A DNA stretch of 64,000 nucleotides from assembly GCA_963835165.1 (NCBI GenBank), contig CAWIGD010000067.1, positions 1 through 64,000 on the forward strand, given 5' to 3'. Below, in pieces: positions 8,444 through 17,062 of the stretch. Under the pieces are notes generated by a model. It had not been told where the DNA came from and did no database searches. It worked only from the letters and a program-made list of their open reading frames with translations. The first letter of the stretch is position 1. Each line of letters opens with the position of its first letter. Both the position numbers and the translations under genes were made by a program. This stretch comes from VAZQ01 sp963835165 (GTDB lineage Bacteria; Pseudomonadota; Alphaproteobacteria; Rhizobiales; Xanthobacteraceae).

Positions 8444-9424
8444 ATGAAAGCATATCGGCGCTGTTGCATGTTGGGGTCGCTGCTGGCGATATCGACGGTC
8501 ACGGTTCACGCACAGACCGGTGGCTACCCGGACAAGCCGGTACAGATCATCGCGGATTCATCTGCAGGGAGCACCCCGGACGTGGCCTTGCGGTTCGTTG
8601 CCGAAGGGCTGACCCGGACCTGGGGCCAACAGGTTTTGGTCGTCAACCGTCCCGGTGCGGGTGGTAGCGTTGGCGCCCGGGCAGCTGCAGAAGCTGCTCC
8701 TGACGGATACACGCTCTACCAGCCGGTGTTGTCGACCTTCGTCGCGCTGCACCCGGCGGCGCCCAACGTGCCTTTGCATGTGCCAAAAGACTTCCTGCCG
8801 ATCGGGTTCGTCGCGGAAAACCCGATGTTCATCGCGGTTGCGCCAAGCTTGGGCGTCAAATCTCTGAAAGAGCTAATTGCGCTCGCCAAAAAGCGCCCTG
8901 GCGAAATTTCCTATGCCACGACCGGGATAGGGCGGCTCACGCATCTCACCGGGGAACTTCTGCAACACGAAGCGAAGATCAAGCTCCAGCTCGTTCCCTA
9001 TACTGGCGGTCCCGCACACGCGATCAGCGACGTCGCAACCGGGCGCGTCGGCATGATCATTGAGGGATATTCAGGCATCGCCGGTGCCGCGCGGTCGGGA
9101 TCGGTGAAGTTGATCGCCGTGGCGTCAGTCAAACGCTTGGCTGATTTCCCGGATGTCCCCACCGTGGCGGAGACGATCTCAGAATTTGTGGCGACAGGCT
9201 GGGGCATTCTGGTGGCGCCGGTCGGCACACCCGAAGCGATCGTGCGCAAGGTGAGCGAGGATTTGCAAAAGGTTGTCAAGAATCCAGAACTTGACAAGAA
9301 ACTCGCGAAGCTCGGCAGCTACACGCATCCGATGCTGGCGGATGAAACCACCGCGTTCGTCCACAAGCAACAGAACAGGTGGAATCCGGTGCTGGCCGAC
9401 GTTGCCCGCACGCAGCAGAAGTGA
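8444..9424 (+). CDS. TctC/Bug-family solute-binding protein
   Basis: The 326-residue receptor has a signal peptide (residues 1-23, ending VHA) and the usual VNRPGAGGSVGARAAAEAAP, APDGYTLYQP and LVPYTGGPAHAISDVATGRV motifs. In the first ligand loop the usual AGG is replaced by DSSAGSTPD, a deviation that may mark a different ligand. The ribosome site (GGAAGG) is weak, consistent with it being the second gene of a pair with 7407-8369. No transporter membrane subunit lies nearby. Confidence 0.91.
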   Translation: MKAYRRCCMLGSLLAISTVTVHAQTGGYPDKPVQIIADSSAGSTPDVALRFVAEGLTRTWGQQVLVVNRPGAGGSVGARAAAEAAPDGYTLYQPVLSTFVALHPAAPNVPLHVPKDFLPIGFVAENPMFIAVAPSLGVKSLKELIALAKKRPGEISYATTGIGRLTHLTGELLQHEAKIKLQLVPYTGGPAHAISDVATGRVGMIIEGYSGIAGAARSGSVKLIAVASVKRLADFPDVPTVAETISEFVATGWGILVAPVGTPEAIVRKVSEDLQKVVKNPELDKKLAKLGSYTHPMLADETTAFVHKQQNRWNPVLADVARTQQK

Positions 9425-9928
9425 AGATCGCGCCCAATCTTCGTTTGCGACCGATACTGCCGTTGTTGTTACTCGTCGGCGCACCAGAAGCGATGGCGGT
9501 CCTGTCGGCCAATCGCGTTGGCGGCCTTGATGTTGATGACTGTCTCGTATGTCGTCGGCAGCATCACCGGCAGCTCGGCGTGTTTGCGCCGCGCGAATGC
9601 GGTCGACGTAGGATGCCGCCTACCGATGCGTGGCAGTGCGGTCGGTTCCATAGGACACAGCAACAAGATGGGTCGAGCCGGGCGCTGTCGTACTCCTGAG
9701 AAACCCGACCAACGGCATCGGTGCTTGCTGCGCGTGTGCAGCAAGCGGCCCCGCGACCGCTGCACCGCCGAGCTACCGAAAAATTCGCTCCGCCTCATAT
9801 CCACTAGGTCCTAAGACGATGCATCCTATCGGGTCAAACAAGTATTTTGATAGGGGCTGAAGCAGGACGCTCTCCGTGACCGATGTCGCAGATGGCAGAA
9901 AAGTGCCAATAGCCGTCATGCAACCTCT
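9425..9928. other. gene-free spacer with one strong hairpin
   Basis: No supportable gene was found in any frame here. A perfect 9-bp hairpin, GCTTGCTGC (9723-9731) with GCAGCAAGC (9738-9746), lies about 300 bp past the preceding stop and lacks a U-run. A weaker CCTATC/GATAGG pair lies near 9830-9860. Compared with the tight packing around it, this looks like eroded sequence. Confidence 0.4.
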
Positions 9929-9944
9929 TTCGCATCAATGCGAA
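9929..9944. promoter_or_regulatory. 16-bp palindrome, probable operator of the downstream Bug gene
   Basis: TTCGCAT CA ATGCGAA is a perfect 7-2-7 inverted repeat ending 30 bp before the start codon at 9975. The size and symmetry are those of a binding site for a dimeric HTH regulator such as an IclR- or GntR-family protein. No such regulator is encoded in the window, so it would be acted on from elsewhere. Confidence 0.4.
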
Positions 9945-9974
9945 TCCAATGTATCGCTATGATGGAGCTGTCAC

Positions 9975-10955
9975 ATGATGAAACTTCCCCGCAGAACATT
10001 TCTGACTTCGCTCGCCGGCGCTGCGGCGCTGCCAGGCCTGTCGCGCATTGCAGGAGCGGAGGCCTATCCGTCGCGGCCGGTACGCATCGTCGTGCCCGTG
10101 CCTCCCGGTGGTGCGCTGGACATCATCGCGCGCCTGATCGGTCAATGGCTTTCGGACCATCTAGGGCAGACATTTGTCATTGAGAATCGGCCGGGCGCTG
10201 GCACCAATCTTGGAGTTGAGGCTGTCGCGCGTGCGCCCGCGGATGGCTATACGCTTCTGCTGATCCCCCAATCAGTGACGACCAACGCCACCCTGTATCA
10301 GCATCTCAATTTCGATTTCATCCGCGACATCGTTCCGATTGCGATGATCAGCAGCTTGCCGCTGGTCATGGAAGTCAGTTTATCGAACCCGGCCAAGACC
10401 GTTCCCGACTTCATCGCCTGGGTTAAGGCCAATCCGGGCAAGGTCAGCATGGCGTCGGGCGGCACCGGGAGTGCGTCCCATATCGGGGGCGAGTTCTTCA
10501 AGATGACGACCGGCATTGACATGCTACACGTGCCCTATCGCGGCGGCGCGCCCGCCGTCACCGACCTGATGGGCGGACAGGTGCAGGTGTATTTCAGCCC
10601 GCTGCCCGAATCGATTTCGGTCATCAAAGGCGGCAAGGTGCGTGCGCTCGCGATCACAACGGCGAAGCGCTCGGCATCCTTGCCGGACGTGCCGACCGTA
10701 GGCGAATCCATCCCGGGCTTCGAGGTAAGCACCTGGCAAGGCATTGGCGCGCCCAAGAACACGCCCGCTGAAATCGTTGCTACGCTCAACAAAGAAATAA
10801 ACGCAGCTCTCGCCGACGGAACGATAAAGGCTCGCCTTGCGGAACTCGGCAGTGAGCCAATGCCGATGACAATCGCCGAATTCGAGAAACGCGTCGTCGA
10901 CGAAACGGCGAAATGGGCCAAGGTGATCCGCGAAACCAAGATACCGATGCAGTGA
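9975..10955 (+). CDS. TctC/Bug-family solute-binding protein with Tat-like signal
   Basis: This encodes a 326-residue receptor whose leader MMKLPRRTFLTSLAGAAALP carries a twin-arginine motif (RRTFL) and ends near IAGAEA, so export may use the Tat rather than the Sec route used by its neighbours. Typical Bug motifs follow: VVPVPPGGALDIIARLIG, VIENRPGAGTNLGVE, DGYTLLLIP and VPYRGGAPAVTDLMGGQV. GGAG lies seven bases before the first ATG; a second ATG directly follows. An operator-like palindrome sits just upstream and the truncated IS481 element just downstream. Confidence 0.92.
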   Translation: MMKLPRRTFLTSLAGAAALPGLSRIAGAEAYPSRPVRIVVPVPPGGALDIIARLIGQWLSDHLGQTFVIENRPGAGTNLGVEAVARAPADGYTLLLIPQSVTTNATLYQHLNFDFIRDIVPIAMISSLPLVMEVSLSNPAKTVPDFIAWVKANPGKVSMASGGTGSASHIGGEFFKMTTGIDMLHVPYRGGAPAVTDLMGGQVQVYFSPLPESISVIKGGKVRALAITTAKRSASLPDVPTVGESIPGFEVSTWQGIGAPKNTPAEIVATLNKEINAALADGTIKARLAELGSEPMPMTIAEFEKRVVDETAKWAKVIRETKIPMQ

Positions 10956-10987
10956 ACTCAATAGTCTGCTCCGAAGCGTCGATGACC

Positions 10988-11767
10988 TGTCTGTACCGAA
11001 AATTAGATTCTGCAATAATGGTGATGAAGTCCGCCGAGGACAGGCATGGCTGCGATGCGGCCTACGTGCTGGATGGCGCGATGGATCGGAGCGTCTTTGC
11101 CAAGAGACCGATGAGTGCTCAACTCATTATAATAAGCGGCATACTTCGTCAGAATCCGGCGTAAGTGCGCTTCGCCCAAGACGACAATATGGTCGACACA
11201 CTCGCGACGAATCGATCCGATCAATCTTTCGGCGAAGCCATTCTGCCAAGGCGAGCCTGGGGCAATGGGCTTGTCGCGGATGCCCATGGCCCGTAATCGG
11301 TGGGTGACGGCAGCGCCGTAGATCCGGTCCCGATCACGGATCAGGTAGCGCGGGGCTTCAGCCGAAGGGAATGCCTCTGTGGCCTGGCGTGCAATCCATT
11401 CCGCGGTCGGATGTGGTGTGACGTTGATCCAGACAAGGTTTCGGCGCTCCAGTCGAACGATGACGAGGACATAGAGCAGGTCGAAGCCAATGGTCGGGGC
11501 AAGGAACAGGTACATGGCGGCGATGTCCGGCGCATGGTTACGCAGGAAAGTGCGCCATCCAGGGGAGGGTGGTCCGCATCGCTTGACCATATACTTCGCG
11601 ACGCTGGACTGAGCGACCTCAAAGCCGAGCTTGAGCAGCTCGCCATGGATGCGTGAACGGCGAGGCGAACAGGGCCAGGAAGAGGCCGAACAGAGCGCGA
11701 TCATCGTCGCTGACGTTAGGCGGTTCGCTCACGTAATCAACACGGACGGAGTTTGTCGGTACACACA
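10988..11767 (-). mobile_element. IS481-type insertion sequence, internally deleted (780 bp)
   Basis: The ends are imperfect inverted repeats: TGTCTGTACCGAAAATT at 10988 and, reading inward from 11767, TGTGTGTACCGACAAAC. Both begin with TGT as in the IS481 family. The transposase reads toward the lower end. The element is shorter than complete relatives (about 1.0-1.2 kb) because the coding region jumps from an N-terminal segment (FLALFASPFT) almost directly to IHGELLKLGF. No target-site duplication is visible (ATGACC outside one end, CGCCCT outside the other). It abuts the truncated RraA-like copy by 18 bp. Confidence 0.72.
11003..11704 (-). pseudogene. IS481-type transposase, N-terminally deleted and catalytically impaired
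   Basis: The surviving 233 residues cover the end of the helix-turn-helix region (GFEVAQSSVAKYMV) and most of the rve/DDE integrase core. In the family the first catalytic Asp lies in an IDLF context; here the segment reads DIAAMYLFLAPT, so that Asp is Tyr. The second Asp (IRDRDRIYG) and the Glu (NGFAERLIGSIRREC) remain. The intact C-terminus HRAIQHVGRI followed by PVLGGLHHHYCRI is the reference for the fragments at 6940-7116 and 13838-13940. With part of the DNA-binding domain and one catalytic residue gone it should be inactive. Confidence 0.75.
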
Positions 11768-11785
11768 CGCCCTTGCACGCTACGT

Positions 11786-12220
11786 CTACTTCTCCCCATA
11801 CGTCGCGCGCGAAATATCGGGCACCGGAATGCCGTCGTCGATCGCCTTGCACCGGGTCGCTTCGGCCTGCGCCTTTTTCTCCGCGCCCTCGAGCACTTCC
11901 AGCACCATGTCGCGCGGAATGAAGCACACGCCGGTGTCGTCGGCGACCACGAGATCGCCGGGCGCAACGCGCACCTCGCCGATCTGAATCGGCCCGTTGA
12001 TCTCCACGGTCTCGAGCCGCCACTTGCCGGTGACCGGCGTGATGTCGCTCGCCCACACCGGATAACCGAGGGCGCGTGAATGCGCGATGTCGCGCACGCC
12101 GCCCTGCACGATCGCGCCCACTTCGCCTTGCCGTTTGCCGGTCTGGGCGGAGATGCCGCCCATGTTGGAGACATCGGGCACGCCCTGGATCACCAGCACG
12201 TCGCCCGGCTGCGCTAGGTC
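11786..12220 (-). pseudogene. truncated duplicate of the RraA-like gene at 17805-18560
   Basis: The last roughly 140 codons of the RraA-like protein are repeated here. By eye there are about a dozen mismatches over about 420 bp, and the protein differs at only a few residues (AQAEA for AEAEA, YGEK for YGDKGK). Homology stops at 12220, where the first 110 residues of the full gene should be, and at the other end 18 bp from the IS481 element. The frame is open, but the copy lacks the N-terminal half of the fold and a ribosome site, so it is a pseudogene. Confidence 0.85.
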
Positions 12221-12277
12221 CCTCGATATTAGGGCTTCGCGCTCGCGAAACTTAATTGCCGAGACCCGTGAAATGCT

Positions 12278-13540
12278 TCACGCCGCGGCATCCGGGTCCT
12301 GGGTCGGCAGGGCTGCCGCGATTTGTTCGCGACTGCGGTACGTCAAGATGCAGACCGTGAGCACGAGGAGGGCGCCGAAGAAAACCGGCCACCGCAGCCC
12401 GAAATGCACTGACGCGATCCCCGCCCCCAGCGCGCCGATTGCGGGCGCGCCGCGGAAAATCAGGCCGTAAAGGCCCATGACGCGTCCGCGCATGCGCTGG
12501 TCCGCGGCGAGTTGAATGAGTGTCTGAATGGAAATCCCCGCCGCGGACATGCAAAAACCAAAGACCACAACAGCCGGGACGGCGACCCACATGTGCTCGG
12601 TAGCCACCGCTGCAATCGCCGTCAGCGCGCCCATGAGCGAACTGCCGAGCGCGACCCACGTCAGGTCGGACCCATGCGCGCGGTGACCAAGCCAAAGGCC
12701 GCCGCAGATCGCGCCACCACCCATCGCGGAGGCGAGGATCGAAAGGCCGCCGGCACCGGAGTGGAACACGTCGGCGGCAAATCCCGGCAGGAGCTCGTTC
12801 AGGGGCCGTCCGCCAACACCCAGCGCGATCAGCAGGACCAGAAGCGCGGCGATCCCCGGATGAGTCGCCGTATAGCGGATGCCTTCCCGCAAGTCCGCAG
12901 AGAAGCTTCGTTGCTTGGCCGAGTCGGCGACAGTCGGAGGAACGCGGATGCGCGCCAGCGCCAGCAAGAATACGACATAGCTCAAGGCATTGGCCGCGAA
13001 TGCCGCGGATACGCCGGACCACACAATCGCCAAGCCTGCAAACATCGGCCCGATGAACCGGGCCAAGTTGAACACGATCGAACTGATCGCCACTGCCGAT
13101 GCGAGGTCTGTCTCTGCCACGAGCGACGGTACGAGCGCGAGCCGGGCCGGCTGGTTGAACGCGACCACGACGCCCTGGAAGGCGGTCAGGGCGACCAGAA
13201 GCCCGATGTTCATTTGGCCGCTGGCGGTGAGTGCGAAAAGAACGGTGGCCTGCACCAGGGAGATGGTCTGGCTCGTCTTGACCACACGCAGCCGATCCCA
13301 TCGGTCAGCCGCAGCTCCTGCAATCGGCCCAATGAGAAGCACGGGAAAGAAATCGGCAAAGGCGATGATTCCAAGCCACAGGCCGGACTTCGTCATTTCC
13401 CAGGTCAGCCATCCGATTGCGATCCTCTGCATCCACATTCCGATCAAAGACACCGCATTTCCGGCAGAGTAGATGCCAAAATTTGCGTTCTTCAGAGGAA
13501 GTGCAACCAACCGAGTGGATAGGAGAGACGCGATCGACAT
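12278..13540 (-). CDS. MFS transporter, MFS_3 / EntS-like exporter family
   Basis: The 420-residue inner-membrane protein has about 12 hydrophobic segments. The N-terminal NFGIYSAGNAVSLIGMWMQR and the WLTWEMTKSGLWLGIIAFAD segment are typical of the MFS_3 family that contains siderophore and drug exporters. The RMRGRVMGLYGLIFRG loop in the second half is also characteristic. The start at 13540 is the first ATG in good context; a TTG further upstream is less likely. It points away from the chromate-transporter fragment. Substrate unknown. Confidence 0.88.
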   Translation of the reverse strand: MSIASLLSTRLVALPLKNANFGIYSAGNAVSLIGMWMQRIAIGWLTWEMTKSGLWLGIIAFADFFPVLLIGPIAGAAADRWDRLRVVKTSQTISLVQATVLFALTASGQMNIGLLVALTAFQGVVVAFNQPARLALVPSLVAETDLASAVAISSIVFNLARFIGPMFAGLAIVWSGVSAAFAANALSYVVFLLALARIRVPPTVADSAKQRSFSADLREGIRYTATHPGIAALLVLLIALGVGGRPLNELLPGFAADVFHSGAGGLSILASAMGGGAICGGLWLGHRAHGSDLTWVALGSSLMGALTAIAAVATEHMWVAVPAVVVFGFCMSAAGISIQTLIQLAADQRMRGRVMGLYGLIFRGAPAIGALGAGIASVHFGLRWPVFFGALLVLTVCILTYRSREQIAAALPTQDPDAAA

Positions 13541-13698
13541 TACGCGCCTGGGACTGGATGGACGTGCCAGAAATCTTGATTCATTGGGCGCACGTCTCTG
13601 GCATCGACATTCGATAACGAAATCGAGCAATGATTTTGATTACCTGTCGCCGATAGGAGAAGGGGAGGTCACCGTGTCAGCGTCAGCGCTTATAAACG

Positions 13699-13814
13699 AC
13701 CGAATGGATCTGCTGGCTCGCGTTGTGCCGCGTGGGCTTGGTCTTGGCGGTGTCAATGCCGCCGTGGTCGGACTTCTGCTCGCCGCGCTCTACAATCCAG
13801 TCTGGACGGCAGCG
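13699..13814 (+). pseudogene. chrA: fragment of a chromate transporter (ChrA)
   Basis: The frame reads GLGLGGVNAAVVGLLLAALY then NPVWTAAS, a close match to the conserved GVNAAVVGLLxAALYxPVWTSA segment in the second half of CHR-family chromate efflux proteins. Nothing upstream looks like the rest of ChrA, and the match ends about 25 bp before an IS481 end at 13838. It is therefore a 3' fragment cut off by transposition or recombination. Identification rests on this one strongly conserved motif. Confidence 0.6.
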
Positions 13815-13837
13815 AGCTCCACGTCCTCCAGCGCTGC

Positions 13838-13940
13838 TGTGTGTACCGAGAACCTGTAACTCGATGCTTCTGGTCGGCTGAACAGGACGCGAGAGCGGCG
13901 CATCCTTGTCAAACGATCGATGCATTCTATCATCCAGAGC
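13838..13940 (-). mobile_element. IS481-type transposase C-terminal fragment and inverted repeat
   Basis: The minus strand reads DRMHRSFDKDAPLSRPVQPT, matching the THRSLDKDAP.HR.IQ region of the other two copies. It ends in TGTGTGTACCGAGAA when read inward from 13838, the same TGT-initial terminal repeat. About 100 bp remain. It separates the chromate-transporter fragment from the second MFS gene, and is the third end of this element type in 7 kb. Confidence 0.6.
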
Positions 13941-13996
13941 GATCGAAACAGCCAGCATCTTCGGCAGCCCAATAACATCGCGGAGATAATACGTCG

Positions 13997-15211
13997 GTGG
14001 CTAATTCAATGGAACAGCGATACTTTGCCGGCCTGTCGAGGAACACATTCCTTCTCGCCTGTGCGAGCCTGTTCGCTGATATTTCAACGGAAATGCTCTA
14101 CCCGATCTTGCCGGTGTTTCTGACTCAGACACTAAACGCAGGCGGTAGCGCGGTCGGACTGATCGACGGAGTTGCTCAGGCAACACAGAATATTGTCCAG
14201 GGCTTTTCCGGCTGGCTATCGGACAAACTGCAAAGGAGAAAATCAATTGCGCTGGTCGGTTATGTGCTGGCAGCAATCGCCAAACCGCTGATTGGTCTTT
14301 CTACTGGCTGGCAAGGAGTGTTGGGCGCGCGTTTCGTGGACCGACTTGGCGCCGGGATTCGCTCCGCTCCGCGTGATGCGCTGATCGCATCTTCGGCGGA
14401 CGAAGAACACCGCGGCAAGGCGTTCGGGTTGGAGGGCATTGGAGACAATCTGGGGGCGTTCTTGGGCCCGCTGCTGGCCGTCTTCCTGCTGCTATTTCTT
14501 CATCTGGACATGCGTCTCATTTTCTATTTGGCGATCATCCCGGGCCTCCTCGCCGTTGTCATGATCATGCTGGTGACGGAACGACCTGTGGCGGTGACTG
14601 CAAAATCCAAGCTCGACGTGAGTTTATGGCAATTTCCCAGGGCCTACTGGAAATATCTGCTTGTGACCGCATTGTTCGGGATCGGAAACTCCAGCAATGC
14701 ATTTCTTATCCTCCAGACCCAAGACATCGGCGCTTCTTTGGAGGTGACCATACTGATCTACGCTGCATTCAACTTGGTGGCGGCGCTGATCTCGTATCCC
14801 GCTGGATATCTTTCCGACAAATGGGGAAGAAGAAACATCTTGCTGTTGTCGCTCATCATGTTCTTTGTCGCTTACGTTGGATTTGCGTTGACGAGGAATG
14901 TGCTTCTGATTGCGGTTCTGTTTGCCTTGTATGGACTGTATCAAGGGATATTCCGCTCCGTTGGAAAAGCCTTGGCAACGGATTTCGTACCGGAGCACCT
15001 GCGCGCCAGCGGAGTTGGTTGTTACAACACCACGATCGGCTTGCTCGGGCTCGTGGCAAGCATTGTTGCCGGGCTACTATGGGATCATGTCGGCCATGGC
15101 GCTGTATTTCTCTATGGAGCGGCGTTCGCTGTTGTTGGCAGCATTGCGCTGCTGGCGTTTATTCCAGCAAAGCAAAGCACGCACGAAGTGGCAGCAGCGC
15201 TGAAATTGTAA
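13997..15211 (+). CDS. MFS transporter
   Basis: The 404-residue, 12-segment major facilitator protein includes FADISTEMLYPILPVFLTQT in segment 1, the loop 2-3 region GWLSDKLQRRKSIALVGY and the matching second-half loop PAGYLSDKWGRRNIL. A GTG at 13997 is used here; an ATG four codons later is an alternative, both downstream of GGAG at 13982. Base composition is somewhat less GC-rich than in the surrounding genes, suggesting separate ancestry. It follows the ChrA fragment and may once have belonged to a metal-resistance group, but this is only positional. Confidence 0.88.
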   Translation: MANSMEQRYFAGLSRNTFLLACASLFADISTEMLYPILPVFLTQTLNAGGSAVGLIDGVAQATQNIVQGFSGWLSDKLQRRKSIALVGYVLAAIAKPLIGLSTGWQGVLGARFVDRLGAGIRSAPRDALIASSADEEHRGKAFGLEGIGDNLGAFLGPLLAVFLLLFLHLDMRLIFYLAIIPGLLAVVMIMLVTERPVAVTAKSKLDVSLWQFPRAYWKYLLVTALFGIGNSSNAFLILQTQDIGASLEVTILIYAAFNLVAALISYPAGYLSDKWGRRNILLLSLIMFFVAYVGFALTRNVLLIAVLFALYGLYQGIFRSVGKALATDFVPEHLRASGVGCYNTTIGLLGLVASIVAGLLWDHVGHGAVFLYGAAFAVVGSIALLAFIPAKQSTHEVAAALKL

Positions 15212-15565
15212 TTCGCGTGTGTCGGCGGCGGTTAAACTCCTGCCGTCCAGTGAGATTAGTCAAGGCGAGCGCTGACGCGGCGTCACTCGCGGCAATCGAG
15301 CGAGGGCGGCGCTGAAAGTGCGTGGCGCCGGTAACTGCTGCTCGACGCTACTCCCTTCTGTTCTAATCGGGGCAGCGCCACCTCACTGGCACTTGCGGCG
15401 CGCGCGCGTCCACCAATGCAGGGCCACCGGCGGTGCACTCGTTCCGGGGAATGCCAAGTGTCGATCTCTCTCCTTCCAGGATGAGGACTGGTGGCGCGAT
15501 CGGACTTGCAACCTCCGACAGACCACTACACTTTCATTCCGGGCGAACCAGGACAGGAAGCGCCG
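15212..15565. other. spacer without recognisable gene
   Basis: Between the MFS gene and the multicopper oxidase there are about 350 bp in which I found no supportable coding frame, hairpin terminator or known repeat. A frame continuing into the oxidase from 15491 is open but would place 25 unlikely residues before the Tat signal. Confidence 0.4.
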
Positions 15566-16990
15566 ATGAGCAAGACATCACTTATCCTTCCTAGCCACCC
15601 CGCCGCCACGGCCTCATGGCTGCACCGCCGCGGTTTTCTGGTTGGAGCTGGCGCAACCGGTATGGCTCTCGGGACAGGGCTGGGAAGCGCTTATACGCAA
15701 ATCGCGGCTGCAGCGGACTATTCGCTCCGCATCGCGCCGCTACGGCTCGAACTCGCCCCCGGGAAGGTGATCGACACCTTCGGTTACAATGGCACGGTGC
15801 CCGGTCCGGTGCTGCGCCTTCGCGAAGGCCGTCAGGTCAGCATCGATATCCGCAACGACACCGACGTCGACGACATCATACACTGGCACGGTCTGTACCT
15901 GCCCTCGACCGCGGATGGCGCCATGGAGGAGGGATCGCCGATGGTGGAGCGTGGCGGAACGCAGCGTTACACGTTTGCCGCGAATCCCGCCGGGGCCCGC
16001 TGGTACCACAGCCACGACGTTGCCGGCACCGATCTGACGCGAAGCTTGTATTCCGGAATGTACGGGTTCCTGATCGTCGAGCCGGCGAATGACCCAGGGC
16101 GTTACGACCAGGAAGTGCTGCTCGCTGCCCACCACTGGGAGGGCAAGTGGGTCAGCATGCAGGATATCCGCAGAGGTCCGCCGCCCGACAACGGCCTCGA
16201 GGTGTTGTACGCGTCGGCGTCCTTCAACGACAAGATGCTCGGGCACGGGGAGCCCGTCCGCGTTCGCGAAGGCCAGCGCGTGCTGTTTCGGCTGCTCAAC
16301 GCCAGTCCGACCCAGAACATTGCACTCGCACTGTCGGGACATCGCTTTACGGTGATCACGCTTGACGGAAATCCGGTGGCCTCCCCGAAGGAGGTTGACA
16401 CGGTGTTCCTCGCACCTGCGGAGCGCGCCGATGTGGTCGTAGCCATGAATCGACCGGGTGTTTGGATACTTGGAGGGGTCAAGGACGAAGACCGCAGGAT
16501 GGGGCTTGGCGTTGTTGTCGAATACGCCAATCAGCGCGGCGAACCGCAATGGTCTGACCCGCCCGATTCCGCTTGGGACTACACGATCTTCGGCGCGGAT
16601 CGCGTCGTACCTCCACCGGATGAACGCATCGATCTCATCTTCGAGAAAGTCCCGGGAGGTCGCGGCGGCTACAATCGCTGGACCATCAATGGCAAATCCT
16701 GGCCGGCTACCAATCCGCTGTTCACGACTGAGCGCGGGAAGCGTTATCGCCTAGCCATGACTAACAAGAGCGGCGACAACCACCCCGTCCATCTGCATCG
16801 TCATACCTTCGAGGTCACCAAGGTGGGCGACAAGGCGACCGCGGGCGTGATGAAGGATACGATCAACATGACGCGCTTCAGTACGGTCGAGATCGATTTC
16901 GTCGCCAATGATCCCGGGCCTACGCTGCTCCATTGCCACCACCAGGATCACCAGGACGAAGGCTTCATGGGTTTGATGACCTATCTGTGA
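15566..16990 (+). CDS. Tat-exported multicopper oxidase
   Basis: The 474-residue protein has a twin-arginine leader (HRRGFLVGAGATGMALGTG, about residues 20-38). It has three cupredoxin domains with four copper-ligand clusters in order: HWHG, WYHSHD, HPVHLHRH and HCHHQDHQDEGFM, the last giving the type 1 Cys, its His and the axial Met. These support a laccase-like four-copper enzyme acting in the periplasm on phenols or metal ions. The start at 15566 has GGAAG nearby and puts the Tat motif at the normal distance. It converges with the VOC gene across a 72-bp gap. Confidence 0.92.
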   Translation: MSKTSLILPSHPAATASWLHRRGFLVGAGATGMALGTGLGSAYTQIAAAADYSLRIAPLRLELAPGKVIDTFGYNGTVPGPVLRLREGRQVSIDIRNDTDVDDIIHWHGLYLPSTADGAMEEGSPMVERGGTQRYTFAANPAGARWYHSHDVAGTDLTRSLYSGMYGFLIVEPANDPGRYDQEVLLAAHHWEGKWVSMQDIRRGPPPDNGLEVLYASASFNDKMLGHGEPVRVREGQRVLFRLLNASPTQNIALALSGHRFTVITLDGNPVASPKEVDTVFLAPAERADVVVAMNRPGVWILGGVKDEDRRMGLGVVVEYANQRGEPQWSDPPDSAWDYTIFGADRVVPPPDERIDLIFEKVPGGRGGYNRWTINGKSWPATNPLFTTERGKRYRLAMTNKSGDNHPVHLHRHTFEVTKVGDKATAGVMKDTINMTRFSTVEIDFVANDPGPTLLHCHHQDHQDEGFMGLMTYL

Positions 16991-17062
16991 TGCGCCGCTA
17001 TCCAAAGCACCACGATAACCGCGCGGAAACCGCCCGACCCAGTGCTAGGGACCGATATCGTT

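Noticed and set aside
9519..9690. A frame resembling the start of PlsY (YVVGSI...NAVDV...GS..GS)
   Set aside because: The spacing and the key GSGNIGATN motif do not match, no ribosome site is present and the frame ends early. The likeness is probably chance.
9723..9746. Rho-independent terminator for the Bug gene ending at 9424
   Set aside because: The hairpin is perfect, but it lies 300 bp downstream and has no U-run on either strand.
11786..12199. Functional short RraA-like protein from an internal start
   Set aside because: It lacks the N-terminal half of the fold and has no ribosome site, so a pseudogene is more likely.
12252..13301. A 349-codon minus-strand frame inside the MFS gene
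   Set aside because: It is out of frame with a clear 12-segment transporter and has no domain pattern; it is a high-GC shadow.
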